DNA from: Bacteroidota bacterium
GTDB lineage: Bacteria > Bacteroidota > Bacteroidia > NS11-12g > UBA9320
Direction of reading: 5' to 3'
DNA length: 64,000 nucleotides
Assembly: GCA_947468275.1 (NCBI GenBank)
Contig: CANIKO010000016.1
Coordinates: 1-64,000, forward strand
Made by a program: the position numbers and the translations under genes. Shown in pieces: positions 18,469 through 27,595 of this stretch; within the stretch, counting starts at the first letter, position 1, and every line of letters starts with the position of its first letter. The notes under the pieces were generated by a model. It had not been told where the DNA came from. It ran no database searches and saw only the letters and a program-made list of their open reading frames with translations.

Positions 18469-19309
18469 ATAACAATATACAAAGCGCTTTTTCCACTTCC
18501 CCCTCATTAATAAGGTCAATAGCCAACTCTTCCTTATTAACTGCTGCATAAAAAGTGCTTTTCACTTCTACTATTTTTTCTTCGGTTGGATAATGTTCTA
18601 AATTACCTAATCGCCCCAAATCATTCCCTGTAAGTATTTTACTAAAGCGAATATGTTCGGGTAAAGAATCTATTCCAATCCCAATCGTTGTTAATGGCTT
18701 TTGCACTTCAAACAAAGCCTCTCCATGCGCCCTACAATACCAATTGCCGCCCATACGAGCCACCTGATCTATTTTAGTTTGATCTATTTCATCATTCGCA
18801 TCCAAAACAGATTCATTGATATGAATGCATTTTACTTTGCAAATTATTAAATTACCTGCTCCTCCTAGCTCTCCAAGTTCTTTTACTTCTATGACCTCAC
18901 ACTCTATTTGTACAGGGCTTTCTTTTACTCTCCATGGTTTTACTGTTAATGATTCCACCGGTGTAAAACCAGATTTTATAAATTCATCCACACCTTTTCC
19001 ATAAGGACTGCTGGTCAAACTCATTTGGTGAACCATGGAATAATTTACAATATTTATTACCACTTCGGCCACTTCCTTTACATTATCATGTGTATGCTTT
19101 GTTTCACCAGTTCGACCACTTCTCGCTGGAGAAAATATTAATATTGGCGGATTGGCACTAAAAACATTAAAAAAACTAAAAGGCGCCAAATTTCTGTTTC
19201 CATTTTTATCAATTGTACTTGCAAATGCTATTGGCCTTGGGCCAACTGCTCCCAACAAATAATGATGTAGTTTTGGAACCGATATTTCGGAAGGAATGAT
19301 GGTTTTCAT
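18467..19309 (-). CDS. Flavin reductase family protein
   Basis: A 280-residue protein of the flavin-reductase-like, FMN-binding split-barrel family. Typical segments are the N-terminal LLGAVGPRPIAFAST, NLAPFSFFNVFSANPPILIFSP, and a Ser/Thr-rich SLTSSPYGKGVDEF stretch. Such proteins reduce flavins for a monooxygenase or act as flavoprotein oxidoreductases on their own. No monooxygenase gene is adjacent, so the partner is unknown. It lies 54 bases downstream of the acyltransferase gene on the same strand and could be co-transcribed with it. Confidence 0.88.
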   Translation of the reverse strand: MKTIIPSEISVPKLHHYLLGAVGPRPIAFASTIDKNGNRNLAPFSFFNVFSANPPILIFSPARSGRTGETKHTHDNVKEVAEVVINIVNYSMVHQMSLTSSPYGKGVDEFIKSGFTPVESLTVKPWRVKESPVQIECEVIEVKELGELGGAGNLIICKVKCIHINESVLDANDEIDQTKIDQVARMGGNWYCRAHGEALFEVQKPLTTIGIGIDSLPEHIRFSKILTGNDLGRLGNLEHYPTEEKIVEVKSTFYAAVNKEELAIDLINEGEVEKALCILL

Positions 19310-19363
19310 AATATATTATTTAAACCTTTCAGGTTTTGTAAACTACAAAGGTTTGTCGAAAAA

Positions 19364-20581
19364 TTAAACTAATAGCTTAACAGGTTCTTCTAAAAGTTCT
19401 TTTAGAGTATTCAAAAATTTGGAGCCTACCACTCCATCCACCACTCGGTGGTCGCAACTTAGGGTAACCTTCATGGTTTTAACTGGCTTCATTTCGCCAT
19501 TCACAACCCCTACAGTATCTTTAACCCCGCCAACTGCCAAAATGCAGGCATCAGGAGGATTAATTATTGCGGTAAATTCTTCAATTCCAAACATACCAAG
19601 ATTGCTGATGGTAAAGGTATTTCCTTGCCAATCAACAGGTTGAAGTTTTTTATCTTTTGCCTTTATTCCGTAGGCCTTTATTTCACTACTAATGGCCGAA
19701 AGATTTTTATGATTTACAAATCTTACCACAGGCACCAAAAGTCCATCTTCCACTGCCATTGCTACACCTATATGAATATGATGATTATAGCGAATTTTCG
19801 TTCCTAACCATGATGAATTAACCGCAGGATGTTTTTGCAAAGCAACTGCTGAAGCCTTTACCACCATATCATTTACTGATATTTTAACGTCTGAATAGTC
19901 GTTCATTTTTTCACGTGCCTCCATGGCTTTGTCCATGTTTATTTCCATAGTTAAATAAAAATGAGGAGCAGTAAATTTACTTTCAGCCAAACGGCCCGCA
20001 ATTGTTTTACGCATTTGCGAAACATTAACTTCGTCATAACTTTCTACCCATCCTGATGATGCAGAAGTTGTTTGCGCTGAAGGAGTATAATTTTCAATAT
20101 CTCGCATTATAATTCTGCCATTATCGCCACTACCATTTATATTTTGAATATCAATTCCTTTATCCTGAGCTAATTTTTTGGCTAAAGGACTTGCTTTTAT
20201 TCTATCGTCGCCAGAATTAATTATTGGCTGAAGTACTTCAGCAATTTTAATTTCACTAATTGGTGTAGTTTCATTTTTTGAAGATGCTACTGCCTTTATT
20301 TCAGAAGTTGCAGCTCCATTAAGTAATACTGAATAATCCTCTCCAGCTTGGCCAATAACAGCAATTACAGAATCTACAGGAGTAGCTTCCCCTTCTTTAG
20401 CTTTTAAATGCAAGACTGTGCCTTTTACAAAATTTTCAAGCTCCATGGTGGCCTTATCAGTTTCCACATCAGCAAGAATATCTCCTGTTTTTACAGTATC
20501 TCCTACTTTTACATTCCATTTTACAATAACACCCTCTTCCATAGTGTCACTCATTTTTGGTAAGCGAATTAATTCAGCCAT
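19364..20581 (-). CDS. pdhC: Dihydrolipoyl acetyltransferase, E2 of pyruvate dehydrogenase complex
   Basis: Core acyl-transfer subunit of the pyruvate dehydrogenase complex, passing acetyl from lipoamide to CoA. Domains in order: one lipoyl domain (about 2-78, lipoylated Lys43 in ETDKATME), a linker, an E3/E1-binding domain (about 128-165: KASPLAKKLAQDKG), and a catalytic CAT domain (about 185-405) with His378 and Asp382 in DHRVVDG. Only one lipoyl domain is present, while some relatives carry two. The MSDTMEEG start motif points to pyruvate rather than 2-oxoglutarate. The partner E1 and E3 genes are not in the window. A promoter at 20629-20596 precedes it. Confidence 0.93.
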   Translation of the reverse strand: MAELIRLPKMSDTMEEGVIVKWNVKVGDTVKTGDILADVETDKATMELENFVKGTVLHLKAKEGEATPVDSVIAVIGQAGEDYSVLLNGAATSEIKAVASSKNETTPISEIKIAEVLQPIINSGDDRIKASPLAKKLAQDKGIDIQNINGSGDNGRIIMRDIENYTPSAQTTSASSGWVESYDEVNVSQMRKTIAGRLAESKFTAPHFYLTMEINMDKAMEAREKMNDYSDVKISVNDMVVKASAVALQKHPAVNSSWLGTKIRYNHHIHIGVAMAVEDGLLVPVVRFVNHKNLSAISSEIKAYGIKAKDKKLQPVDWQGNTFTISNLGMFGIEEFTAIINPPDACILAVGGVKDTVGVVNGEMKPVKTMKVTLSCDHRVVDGVVGSKFLNTLKELLEEPVKLLV

Positions 20582-20595
20582 ATTTTTTTAGGTTG

Positions 20596-20629
20596 CAAAA
20601 GTATAAAATTTATATGGCTATAAAATCAA
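20596..20629 (-). promoter_or_regulatory. Promoter of the dihydrolipoyl acetyltransferase gene
   Basis: On the minus strand TTG (20629-20627), a 23-base spacer and TACTTTTG (20603-20596) fit the Bacteroidota consensus. The -33 part overlaps the stop codon of the preceding lipoprotein gene. Confidence 0.5.
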
Positions 20630-20982
20630 TCTTCTTTTTTTAGGCCACATTCCCATTGCTTGGCTTTGTTTTTAGCAAATAAAAAAATAGTTTCGTTTCT
20701 ATAATCTCTTGGGCCTTCATCATTAGGCAATGACCCGTTTTGATAGGTTCCCGATACAATTACCTTTACCTGCCAAACTTTTTTCTCCTTCCATTTTTTA
20801 ACTTCCAAAATCTTAATCTCGGAAATGTTATAGGTGCCTGAACCATCCTGATTTGAGAGTTCTGCATAATGGTGCCTAATACATTTATTCACACTTTTTG
20901 TATCCGGTTGCGATTGGCAAGACTGTATTAAAAACAACAGTGTTAATACCATTCCTATTTTTAAATAACTTTTCATACCCAT
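20626..20982 (-). CDS. Small lipoprotein of unknown function
   Basis: A 118-residue protein with a lipoprotein signal (about 3-22, lipobox IQSC). The mature part begins QSQPDTKS and is a small mixed alpha/beta region, ending in a Lys-rich tail. I recognise no domain. Both ATG 20982 and ATG 20976 are possible starts. A -7 element TAAATTTG (21002-20995) lies upstream, and the gene is divergent from the receptor gene at 21159. Confidence 0.7.
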   Translation of the reverse strand: MGMKSYLKIGMVLTLLFLIQSCQSQPDTKSVNKCIRHHYAELSNQDGSGTYNISEIKILEVKKWKEKKVWQVKVIVSGTYQNGSLPNDEGPRDYRNETIFLFAKNKAKQWECGLKKED

Positions 20983-20994
20983 TTATTTATCAAA

Positions 20995-21002
20995 CAAATT
21001 TA
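20995..21002 (-). promoter_or_regulatory. -7 element of the small lipoprotein gene
   Basis: TAAATTTG on the minus strand fits TAnnTTTG and ends 13 bases before the ATG at 20982. Confidence 0.35.
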
Positions 21003-21113
21003 AAGGTAAATATCAATCCAATGAAAACACATTCCTTTCTTTCTTTTAATAAGTTTTATACCTGCTTTCGTTGTTTTTTGTCTAAAATTAAATTTACTAA
21101 ACACTTAACACAT

Positions 21114-21121
21114 TACCTTTG
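21114..21121 (+). promoter_or_regulatory. -7 element of the outer-membrane receptor gene
   Basis: TACCTTTG fits TAnnTTTG and lies 38 bases before ATG 21159. Upstream in-frame start codons (20898 and 21021) precede it, which supports the later start. Confidence 0.45.
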
Positions 21122-21158
21122 GACTCTCCAATGCTTGTATTTTACTCAAAATAAATTA

Positions 21159-24050
21159 ATGACGTGTAGTTCCATTCCCAATTCCAAGATATCAATTTGT
21201 GTAACTTTGCTTTGGCTATTTATCATTTTTTCTTCCAGCCATTTGCAGGCCCAATCCATTTTTATAGCAGGCAAAATTATAGACAAGCTAGCCACCCCCT
21301 TAACTGGAGCAACGGTAAAAGTGTTGAACAAAGATTCGGTTTTTATAAAAGGAAGCGCTACCGATGAAAGAGGATTTTTCAGAATAGTAGATTTAAAATC
21401 AGGAACCATTATTATTAAAATTACATACTTAGGTTTTGAAGATTTATTTTTAAATAAACAATTGGCAGACAAGCCACTTTTTCTTGGACCAATCGTTTTG
21501 AAAGAAAATTCAAAAACTTTAAAAGGAGCAACGGTTAGCGCACAAGTAAAAATGGCGGAAATAAAAGGCGACACCACTCAATATAATGCGGGAGCCTTTA
21601 AAACCAACCCAGATGCTACAACTGAAGATTTAGTAAAAAAAATGCCGGGCATTACCACCGAAGATGGAAAACTTAAATCGCAGGGAGAAGAAATAAAGAC
21701 AGTATTGGTAGACGGAAAACCTTTTTTTGGGGATGACCCAAGTGCTGTATTAAAAAATCTTCCAGCCGAGGTGGTTGATAAAATTCAAGTGTTTGACCGT
21801 AAAAGTGACCAAAGTCAACTTACCGGCTTCGATGATGGTAATACGTCCAAATCGATTAATATTATAACGAAGGCCCAATTTAGAAATGGAACTTTCGGAA
21901 AAATATATTCTGGATATGGATACCAAAATAAATATAAAGCGGGAGAAAGTGTTAATTTTTTTAAGGATAAACGCCGAATTACAATTTTGACGAATGCCAA
22001 CAATATAAATGAACAAAATTTTTCAGCCGAAGATTTGGTTGGAGTTATGAGTACTTCTTCAGGAGGAAATCAAAGGCCGGGAAGTCAAAGTGGAAGTTCA
22101 TCATCCGGAGGTTCAAACAGAGGTGGAGGAAGACAGTCGGGCGGCCAAGGCAATGATGCCAATAATTTTTTAGTGGATCAAAAAAACGGAATTTCTACAA
22201 CCAATGCTTTTGGAATAAACTATTCCAACGGTTGGAAAAAGCTTGATATTTCGGGAAGCTATTTTTTAAACTATACCGAGAATAATTCGGTAAGTAATTT
22301 ATTCCGTCAATTTGTAAGCAATGAAACCAAAGGTTTGAATTATTTAGAAAAAAGCACTTCCATCACTTATAATACTAACCACCGCATGAACCTTAAATTT
22401 GATTGGAAAATAAACTCTAAAAATTCTCTTATTTTTCAACCTAAAATTTCTTACCAGTACAATGCAGGCAACAGTGATATCAATGGCTTAAACAAACTTT
22501 TAAATACCTCATTAAGTAGTTTAAGCAATATTTATAAAACACATCTTGGAGGTTCAAATATTTCGGCACCAATTTTATATAAACATTCATTTGCAAAAAA
22601 AGGAAGGTCACTTTCTGTAAATTTCAATCCCGGATACAACAACAATAATGGTAACAGTCAACTTAATTATTTTACAACTAAATATTCTGACACTATATCA
22701 TCTAAAGATACAATTAGTCAAACTGCAAATTTGGTAAAAGATGGTTTTGTGGTTTTGTCCAATGTTTCTTATTCAGAACCTATCAATGCGAAAAGCCAAG
22801 TTTTATTGACTTATAGCACTAATTTTAATGCTTCTGATTCAAAGAAAAATACCTTTAATATTTCAACGCCTATATATTCGGAGGTTTTGGACACCTCCTT
22901 GTCAAACACCTTTAATACTAAATATTTTTCTCAATCATTAGGAACTAGTTACCGTTATCAGATTGATAAATGGAATTTTAACGGAGGTCTGGCTTTTCAG
23001 CTGGCACAATTAAAAAACAGTCAACATTTTCCACCAAAAGCACCTTTAGAAAAAACGTTTTACAGCGTTCTTCCAAATGCATCGTTTCAATACAAATTTA
23101 CACTTCAAAAAAACTTGCGAATTAGTTATAATAGTTCAAACAATGCGCCATCAGCTGACCAATTACAAAATGTAATTAATAATAAAAACCCAATATTATT
23201 AACCACAGGTAATCCATACCTAAAACAAGATTGGCAAAACAATATTAACTTTAGATATACTGCGGTTGATACCAAGAAAAACACAGCATTTTTTGCATTG
23301 CTAGGTGGTTCATTAACCAAAAACTATATTGTGAATAGTACTTTTATAGCCTCCTATGATACTTTAATAGCCCCTACTATTCTTTTGTCTAAAGGCTCAC
23401 AAATTTCAAAACCTATAAATATTGATGGGTATTATAATTTGCGGTCTTTTGTTAATTATTCGTTTCCAATTAATAAATTGAAATTAAAAATCAATTTAAA
23501 TGCGGGTGGTTCGGTAAACAGAACACCGGCCTTAATAAATGAAAAAATAAATTATGCCGACAATTCCAATGTGAATGCAGGAGTTGCCATTACCAGTAAT
23601 ATCAGTACTTTATGGGATTTTACCCTTTCATCCAATACCAGTTACAGTTTAATTACCAATTCGCTTCAAACCAGTTTAAACAGCAGTTATATTAACCAAA
23701 ATACCCGTTTCAAAATTCAGGCCAATCCTTGGAAAGGTTTGGTAATAGTTACCGACCTTAGTCATCAATATTATAATGGGCTCTCAGCCAGTTATAATCA
23801 AAATTTTATGCTTTGGAGTGCCGCTATTGGCTATAAATTTCTAAAGGAAAAACAAGCCGATTTGCGATTGAGTGTATATGATATATTGAAACAAAACAAT
23901 AGTATATCCCGCACCACCAGTGAAACCTATTATCAGGATGTTCAAACCAACATATTGCAGCGATATTTTATGCTCACCTTTACTTACAATCTTAAATTTT
24001 TTAAGGATGCAAAAAAATCCGGAGAAAATTCAACGCTTAAAGTAAAATAA
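21159..24050 (+). CDS. TonB-receptor-like outer-membrane beta-barrel protein (OMP_b-brl_3 family)
   Basis: A 963-residue protein from ATG 21159, which gives a proper signal peptide (about 10-32, ending HLQAQ). Then come a CarboxypepD_reg-like domain (about 35-115: GKIIDKLATPLTGATVKVL), a plug-like region with KMPGITTEDGKLKSQG and VLVDGKPFFGDDP, and a large beta-barrel. Residues around 303-340 form a Gly/Ser/Asn-rich low-complexity loop. This architecture is frequent in Bacteroidota and resembles TonB-dependent receptors, although a canonical TonB box was not located. The ligand is unknown. The open frame extends to 20898, but this would overlap the divergent lipoprotein gene and lacks a signal peptide. 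Confidence 0.9.
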   Translation: MTCSSIPNSKISICVTLLWLFIIFSSSHLQAQSIFIAGKIIDKLATPLTGATVKVLNKDSVFIKGSATDERGFFRIVDLKSGTIIIKITYLGFEDLFLNKQLADKPLFLGPIVLKENSKTLKGATVSAQVKMAEIKGDTTQYNAGAFKTNPDATTEDLVKKMPGITTEDGKLKSQGEEIKTVLVDGKPFFGDDPSAVLKNLPAEVVDKIQVFDRKSDQSQLTGFDDGNTSKSINIITKAQFRNGTFGKIYSGYGYQNKYKAGESVNFFKDKRRITILTNANNINEQNFSAEDLVGVMSTSSGGNQRPGSQSGSSSSGGSNRGGGRQSGGQGNDANNFLVDQKNGISTTNAFGINYSNGWKKLDISGSYFLNYTENNSVSNLFRQFVSNETKGLNYLEKSTSITYNTNHRMNLKFDWKINSKNSLIFQPKISYQYNAGNSDINGLNKLLNTSLSSLSNIYKTHLGGSNISAPILYKHSFAKKGRSLSVNFNPGYNNNNGNSQLNYFTTKYSDTISSKDTISQTANLVKDGFVVLSNVSYSEPINAKSQVLLTYSTNFNASDSKKNTFNISTPIYSEVLDTSLSNTFNTKYFSQSLGTSYRYQIDKWNFNGGLAFQLAQLKNSQHFPPKAPLEKTFYSVLPNASFQYKFTLQKNLRISYNSSNNAPSADQLQNVINNKNPILLTTGNPYLKQDWQNNINFRYTAVDTKKNTAFFALLGGSLTKNYIVNSTFIASYDTLIAPTILLSKGSQISKPINIDGYYNLRSFVNYSFPINKLKLKINLNAGGSVNRTPALINEKINYADNSNVNAGVAITSNISTLWDFTLSSNTSYSLITNSLQTSLNSSYINQNTRFKIQANPWKGLVIVTDLSHQYYNGLSASYNQNFMLWSAAIGYKFLKEKQADLRLSVYDILKQNNSISRTTSETYYQDVQTNILQRYFMLTFTYNLKFFKDAKKSGENSTLKVK

Positions 24051-24060
24051 CTTCAGAAGG

Positions 24061-24534
24061 TTATTCATTCCAAATTTTGTCTGTAGTAACATTATGACAA
24101 CTGTTGCATTCACCACTAATAATAGGAGATTGCATATATTTTTTATTGCCATTATTTTGTTGATGCACAGGATATAAACCACCGGTAAAATTTATAGTTT
24201 CGGTAGTATAAAAATTACCTTTACCATCAACCTCTATTGTATATTTGAGAGTACCTTTACCATCAGGATCTGTATACAAAAATATTTTTCCATTAGGATT
24301 GCGTGAAGCTTTGTCAGATTTATAGACGGAGCCTGCAGCAGTAAACCAACCTGGACCTTCACCACCTACACTATGGCACCTCATACAATTCTTTCCGTTA
24401 TTATGGCTATTATCGTCTCCCACACTGCTTTTCATAGATACTTTCATACCCATTTTATAATGACTGCATGATTCGATGGCAATTGCTATTGCAATTAAAA
24501 TAATGCTTAATAAAATTATTTTCTTTATTGACAC
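24061..24534 (-). CDS. Lipoprotein with two CxxCH haem-binding motifs
   Basis: From GTG 24534 the protein has 157 residues: a lipoprotein signal with lipobox IESC (Cys23), then CMRCH (50-54) and CNSCH (143-147), each the pattern for covalent haem c attachment, separated by a beta-rich stretch. It looks like a small envelope cytochrome, though the 89-residue spacing and lack of a clear distal Met make a classical cytochrome c fold uncertain. The GTG is chosen because a -7 element (24566-24559) covers the only upstream alternative (TTG 24561). It is convergent with the receptor gene, ten bases apart. Confidence 0.75.
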   Translation of the reverse strand: MSIKKIILLSIILIAIAIAIESCSHYKMGMKVSMKSSVGDDNSHNNGKNCMRCHSVGGEGPGWFTAAGSVYKSDKASRNPNGKIFLYTDPDGKGTLKYTIEVDGKGNFYTTETINFTGGLYPVHQQNNGNKKYMQSPIISGECNSCHNVTTDKIWNE

Positions 24535-24558
24535 GTTTCTATTTTTTTTAAAGACGCA

Positions 24559-24566
24559 CAAAGTTA
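24559..24566 (-). promoter_or_regulatory. -7 element of the two-haem lipoprotein gene
   Basis: TAACTTTG on the minus strand fits TAnnTTTG and ends 25 bases before GTG 24534. It decides the start codon of that gene. Confidence 0.45.
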
Positions 24567-24683
24567 ATACTTATTGCTGATGACATTTTATTTGACTGAA
24601 AGATTAGAATCATTTTATCTTCATAGTTATAAATCAAAAAAGCTTTTGATAACATTTTTTTATAACTAAGACTATTTTTATTT

Positions 24684-24691
24684 TAGGTTTG
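24684..24691 (+). promoter_or_regulatory. -7 element of cysD-cysN
   Basis: TAGGTTTG fits TAnnTTTG and lies 43 bases before GTG 24734. No -33 TTG at good spacing was seen. Confidence 0.45.
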
Positions 24692-24733
24692 CGTTTATCA
24701 ATCCTTATGCTTGATTGCTAAATATTGAAACTT

Positions 24734-25630
24734 GTGAGCAATTACCTAGATACACTTGAGTCAGAATCAATTTATATTTTTAGAGAGATTTATGGACAAT
24801 TTAAAAAACCTGTACTGTTATTTTCTGGAGGCAAAGATTCAACACTACTAATTCATTTAGCCCGAAAAGCACTATTTCCTGCAAATTCACCCTTTCCTCT
24901 TTTGCATATTGATACCGGTCATAACTTTAAGGAAGCACTTGATTTTAGAGATGAATTGGTAAGCAAGTTTGGCTTTAAACTGATTGTGCGAAAAGTGGAA
25001 GATACCATCAAAGAAAAAAATCTTGTTGATTCGACCGGTAAATTTCCAAGTAGAAATATTTTGCAGTCCATTACTTTATTGGATGCCATAAATGAGTTTG
25101 GTTTTGATGCTTGCATTGGTGGCGGACGAAGAGATGAAGAAAAAGCCAGAGCAAAGGAGCGAATATTTTCAATAAGGGATAAAAATGGAGCTTGGCAGCC
25201 CTATAACCAACGACCTGAATTATGGAAATTATTTAACGGAAAAATTAATAAGGGTGAAAATGTGAGAGTGTTTCCTATTAGCAACTGGAGCGAACTGGAT
25301 GTGTGGAATTATATACTTCGTGAAAAGATTGAACTACCTTCCTTATATTTTGCTCATGACCGCGAGTGTATAAATTTTAATGGTAAACTAATAGCAGTTT
25401 CCGATTTTATTAATTTGGATGAAAATGATATAATTGAAAAGAAAAAAGTAAGGTACAGAACAGTTGGAGATATGACCTGCACCGCGGCAATAGAAAGCGA
25501 AGCTGCTAATATTGAACAAGTGATTGATGAAATTGCCTCATCCAATATTAGTGAACGTGGCGAAACACGAATAGACGATCAATTTTCGGACGCAGCCATG
25601 GAAGATAGAAAATTACAAGGTTATTTTTAA
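24734..25630 (+). CDS. cysD: Sulfate adenylyltransferase subunit 2
   Basis: Small (PP-loop) subunit of ATP sulfurylase, which makes adenosine 5'-phosphosulfate from sulfate and ATP. Residues 31-36 (SGGKDS) are the PP-loop; ArgArg-Asp-rich GGGRRDEEKARAKER and PISNWSELDVW are family signatures. The start is set at GTG 24734, giving MSNYLDTLESESI, which matches the usual CysD opening; TTG 24725 is an alternative. cysN begins two bases after the stop. No cysH or sulfite reductase lies nearby, and a sulfotransferase operon converges from the other side, so the APS made here may serve sulfation. Confidence 0.95.
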   Translation: MSNYLDTLESESIYIFREIYGQFKKPVLLFSGGKDSTLLIHLARKALFPANSPFPLLHIDTGHNFKEALDFRDELVSKFGFKLIVRKVEDTIKEKNLVDSTGKFPSRNILQSITLLDAINEFGFDACIGGGRRDEEKARAKERIFSIRDKNGAWQPYNQRPELWKLFNGKINKGENVRVFPISNWSELDVWNYILREKIELPSLYFAHDRECINFNGKLIAVSDFINLDENDIIEKKKVRYRTVGDMTCTAAIESEAANIEQVIDEIASSNISERGETRIDDQFSDAAMEDRKLQGYF

Positions 25631-25632
25631 AT

Positions 25633-26865
25633 TTGGATATACTTAGATTTATAACTGCAGGAAGCATTGATGATGGAAAAAGTACCCTCATTGGGAGATT
25701 GCTTTATGATATTGGCCAAATAAAATCGGATGTTATTCAATCTGTTTCTAAATCCAACAAAGCTGTAAATACTATAAATCTTGCACATATTACGGATGGC
25801 CTAAGAAGTGAACGGGAACAAGGAATAACAATCGATATAGCCTATAAATATTTTACTACCCCGAATAGAAAATACATTATTACTGATGCTCCCGGTCATT
25901 TTCAATATACAAAAAATCTGGTAACCGGTGCCTCGGAAGTAGATGCTATGATTATTTTGATTGATGCGAATAATGGCATTACCGAGCAAACAAGACGACA
26001 TTCATTAGTGGCTTCATTTCTTAATATCCCAAATGTGTTGGTGGCCATCAATAAGATGGATGATGTAGCTTACAGTGAAGAACAATTTACTTCCATTAAG
26101 AATCAATATTTGGTTATTGCTGAAAAATTAAAGCTTCAAAATATTTCCTTTTTCCCGATTAGTGCTTTGCTAGGTGATAATGTAAATTTAGCATCATCCA
26201 ATATGATTTGGTATAAGGACAATACTCTTATGCAATGTTTGGAAACTATAAATGCTAAAATAACAAACAACCATATTACACGATTTTCGGTGCAATGCGT
26301 TATTGAAACTAAAAACTTTGAAAAAGGATTTGCAGGAAAACTTATATCCGGAAATCTTAAAATCGGAGATTCAATTGAAATTAATCCGGAAAGAAAAAGT
26401 GCAATAATAAAAAATATAATTATTGGGAAATCATATAAAAATGAAGCCATGGCAGGTGATGATATTTGCCTTTATTTTGAAAATAGCATTGAGGCAAAAA
26501 GGGGGGATTTAATAAGTAAGTCCGCTAACGACTCACCGTTACTTTTTAGCAATAAATTGGAGACAACACTTTGTTGGCTTAATGAAGAAAAGCAATTGCA
26601 ATCAGGAGAGGAGTATTTGTTAAGAATCAACTCGTTTGAAACAAAATGCAGCATTACCAGTATTCTTCATAAAATTGATATTCAGTCTTTCGAAAAAAAC
26701 ACCGAAAAGAATTTATCCGGCATAAATGACTTTTTGGGAGTGATAATTGAAACTGCTGAAGAAATTTCGTATGACCCTTTTTCAATATTACCTGAAACCG
26801 GCTGCGGAATACTTATTGATTTAAAAACAAATTATACTTCGGCGGCTTTTATTATTGAAAAATAA
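25633..26865 (+). CDS. cysN: Sulfate adenylyltransferase subunit 1 (GTPase)
   Basis: GTPase subunit that couples GTP hydrolysis to APS synthesis by CysD. It has an EF-Tu-like G domain (G1 GSIDDGKS at 10-17, G3 DAPGH, G4 NKMD) followed by two beta-barrel domains; 410 residues is close to the standard length for a CysN without a fused CysC domain. The only sensible start is TTG 25633: it yields MDILRFITAGS, the conserved opening, while the first ATG in frame lies inside the P-loop. It stands two bases after cysD and ends 28 bases from the convergent cysC. Confidence 0.95.
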   Translation: MDILRFITAGSIDDGKSTLIGRLLYDIGQIKSDVIQSVSKSNKAVNTINLAHITDGLRSEREQGITIDIAYKYFTTPNRKYIITDAPGHFQYTKNLVTGASEVDAMIILIDANNGITEQTRRHSLVASFLNIPNVLVAINKMDDVAYSEEQFTSIKNQYLVIAEKLKLQNISFFPISALLGDNVNLASSNMIWYKDNTLMQCLETINAKITNNHITRFSVQCVIETKNFEKGFAGKLISGNLKIGDSIEINPERKSAIIKNIIIGKSYKNEAMAGDDICLYFENSIEAKRGDLISKSANDSPLLFSNKLETTLCWLNEEKQLQSGEEYLLRINSFETKCSITSILHKIDIQSFEKNTEKNLSGINDFLGVIIETAEEISYDPFSILPETGCGILIDLKTNYTSAAFIIEK

Positions 26866-26893
26866 GGGTTGACAAATCCTATTTTTAAAACAC

Positions 26894-27595
26894 CTATTTC
26901 TTTTTAAAAAAATCAATAATTAATGTAGCACTTTCATCAACGCTTAGATTATTTGTATCTAAAATTATTTCCGGATTTAAGGGAGGATAGTAGGGTGCTG
27001 AAACTCCTGTAAAATCTTTTAATTCTCCGGATTGTGCTTTTTTATAAAGTCCTTTTGGATCTCTTTCGATACAGACATCTAATTTTGTTGAAACGTATAC
27101 CTCTATAAAATTAGAACACATTTTTCGTATTTCATTTCTGGTATCATCATATGGTGAAATTAAGGATACAATAACTATGTTTCCCTGTTTTTCGAACAGA
27201 GAAGCAATATATCCTACATTTAAATTGTGCTTTTTTCTCGAATCTTCGTCAAATCCTTGCAGTTTTATGGCATGCCTAATTTCGTCACCATCCAAGATTA
27301 CAGGTACAATGGATCTTTCTTTTAAGAGTTCAGTTAATTTGTTGGCTATGGTAGTTTTACCGGAACCACTTAACCCTGTTAACCAAATAACCGACGGCTT
27401 AACATCAAAACCGGTTAGTTTTTTCCAAAGAATATCAAAATAAGAATAGGAAAATATTTTAACGAGTGTGTCTAATAACCCGATGGAAATGGCCGCAAGC
27501 AAATTTCCGGTAAGTATAAATGATATTACAAAGGTTATCAAAGTTGAAAACAACCTGTAAAAAACCGATTTCATTAATATTGATTTTTTTAACAT
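26894..27595 (-). CDS. cysC: Adenylylsulfate kinase with N-terminal DUF2061 membrane domain
   Basis: Phosphorylates APS to PAPS, the sulfate donor. The 233-residue chain has an N-terminal DUF2061-type membrane hairpin (about 8-58: hydrophobic segments 14-29 and 32-46, ending ILWKKLTG) joined to a complete CysC kinase (about 66-233) with Walker A GLSGSGKT (74-81), ILDGDEIRH and SLISPYDDTRN. The fusion puts the kinase at the inner membrane. The ATG directly follows the stop of the ligase gene (TAAATG), and it is the last gene of an operon that includes a sulfotransferase, so its PAPS is likely used for sulfation. Confidence 0.93.
   Translation of the reverse strand: MLKKSILMKSVFYRLFSTLITFVISFILTGNLLAAISIGLLDTLVKIFSYSYFDILWKKLTGFDVKPSVIWLTGLSGSGKTTIANKLTELLKERSIVPVILDGDEIRHAIKLQGFDEDSRKKHNLNVGYIASLFEKQGNIVIVSLISPYDDTRNEIRKMCSNFIEVYVSTKLDVCIERDPKGLYKKAQSGELKDFTGVSAPYYPPLNPEIILDTNNLSVDESATLIIDFFKKK

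Noticed and set aside
20898..21158. N-terminal extension of the outer-membrane receptor by 87 residues
   Set aside because: It overlaps the divergent lipoprotein gene, gives no signal peptide at its start, and a promoter element lies at 21114-21121, after it.
24734..27595. Reading cysD, cysN and cysC as an assimilatory sulfate reduction cluster
   Set aside because: No PAPS/APS reductase or sulfite reductase is present here, and cysC is the last gene of an operon with a sulfotransferase.
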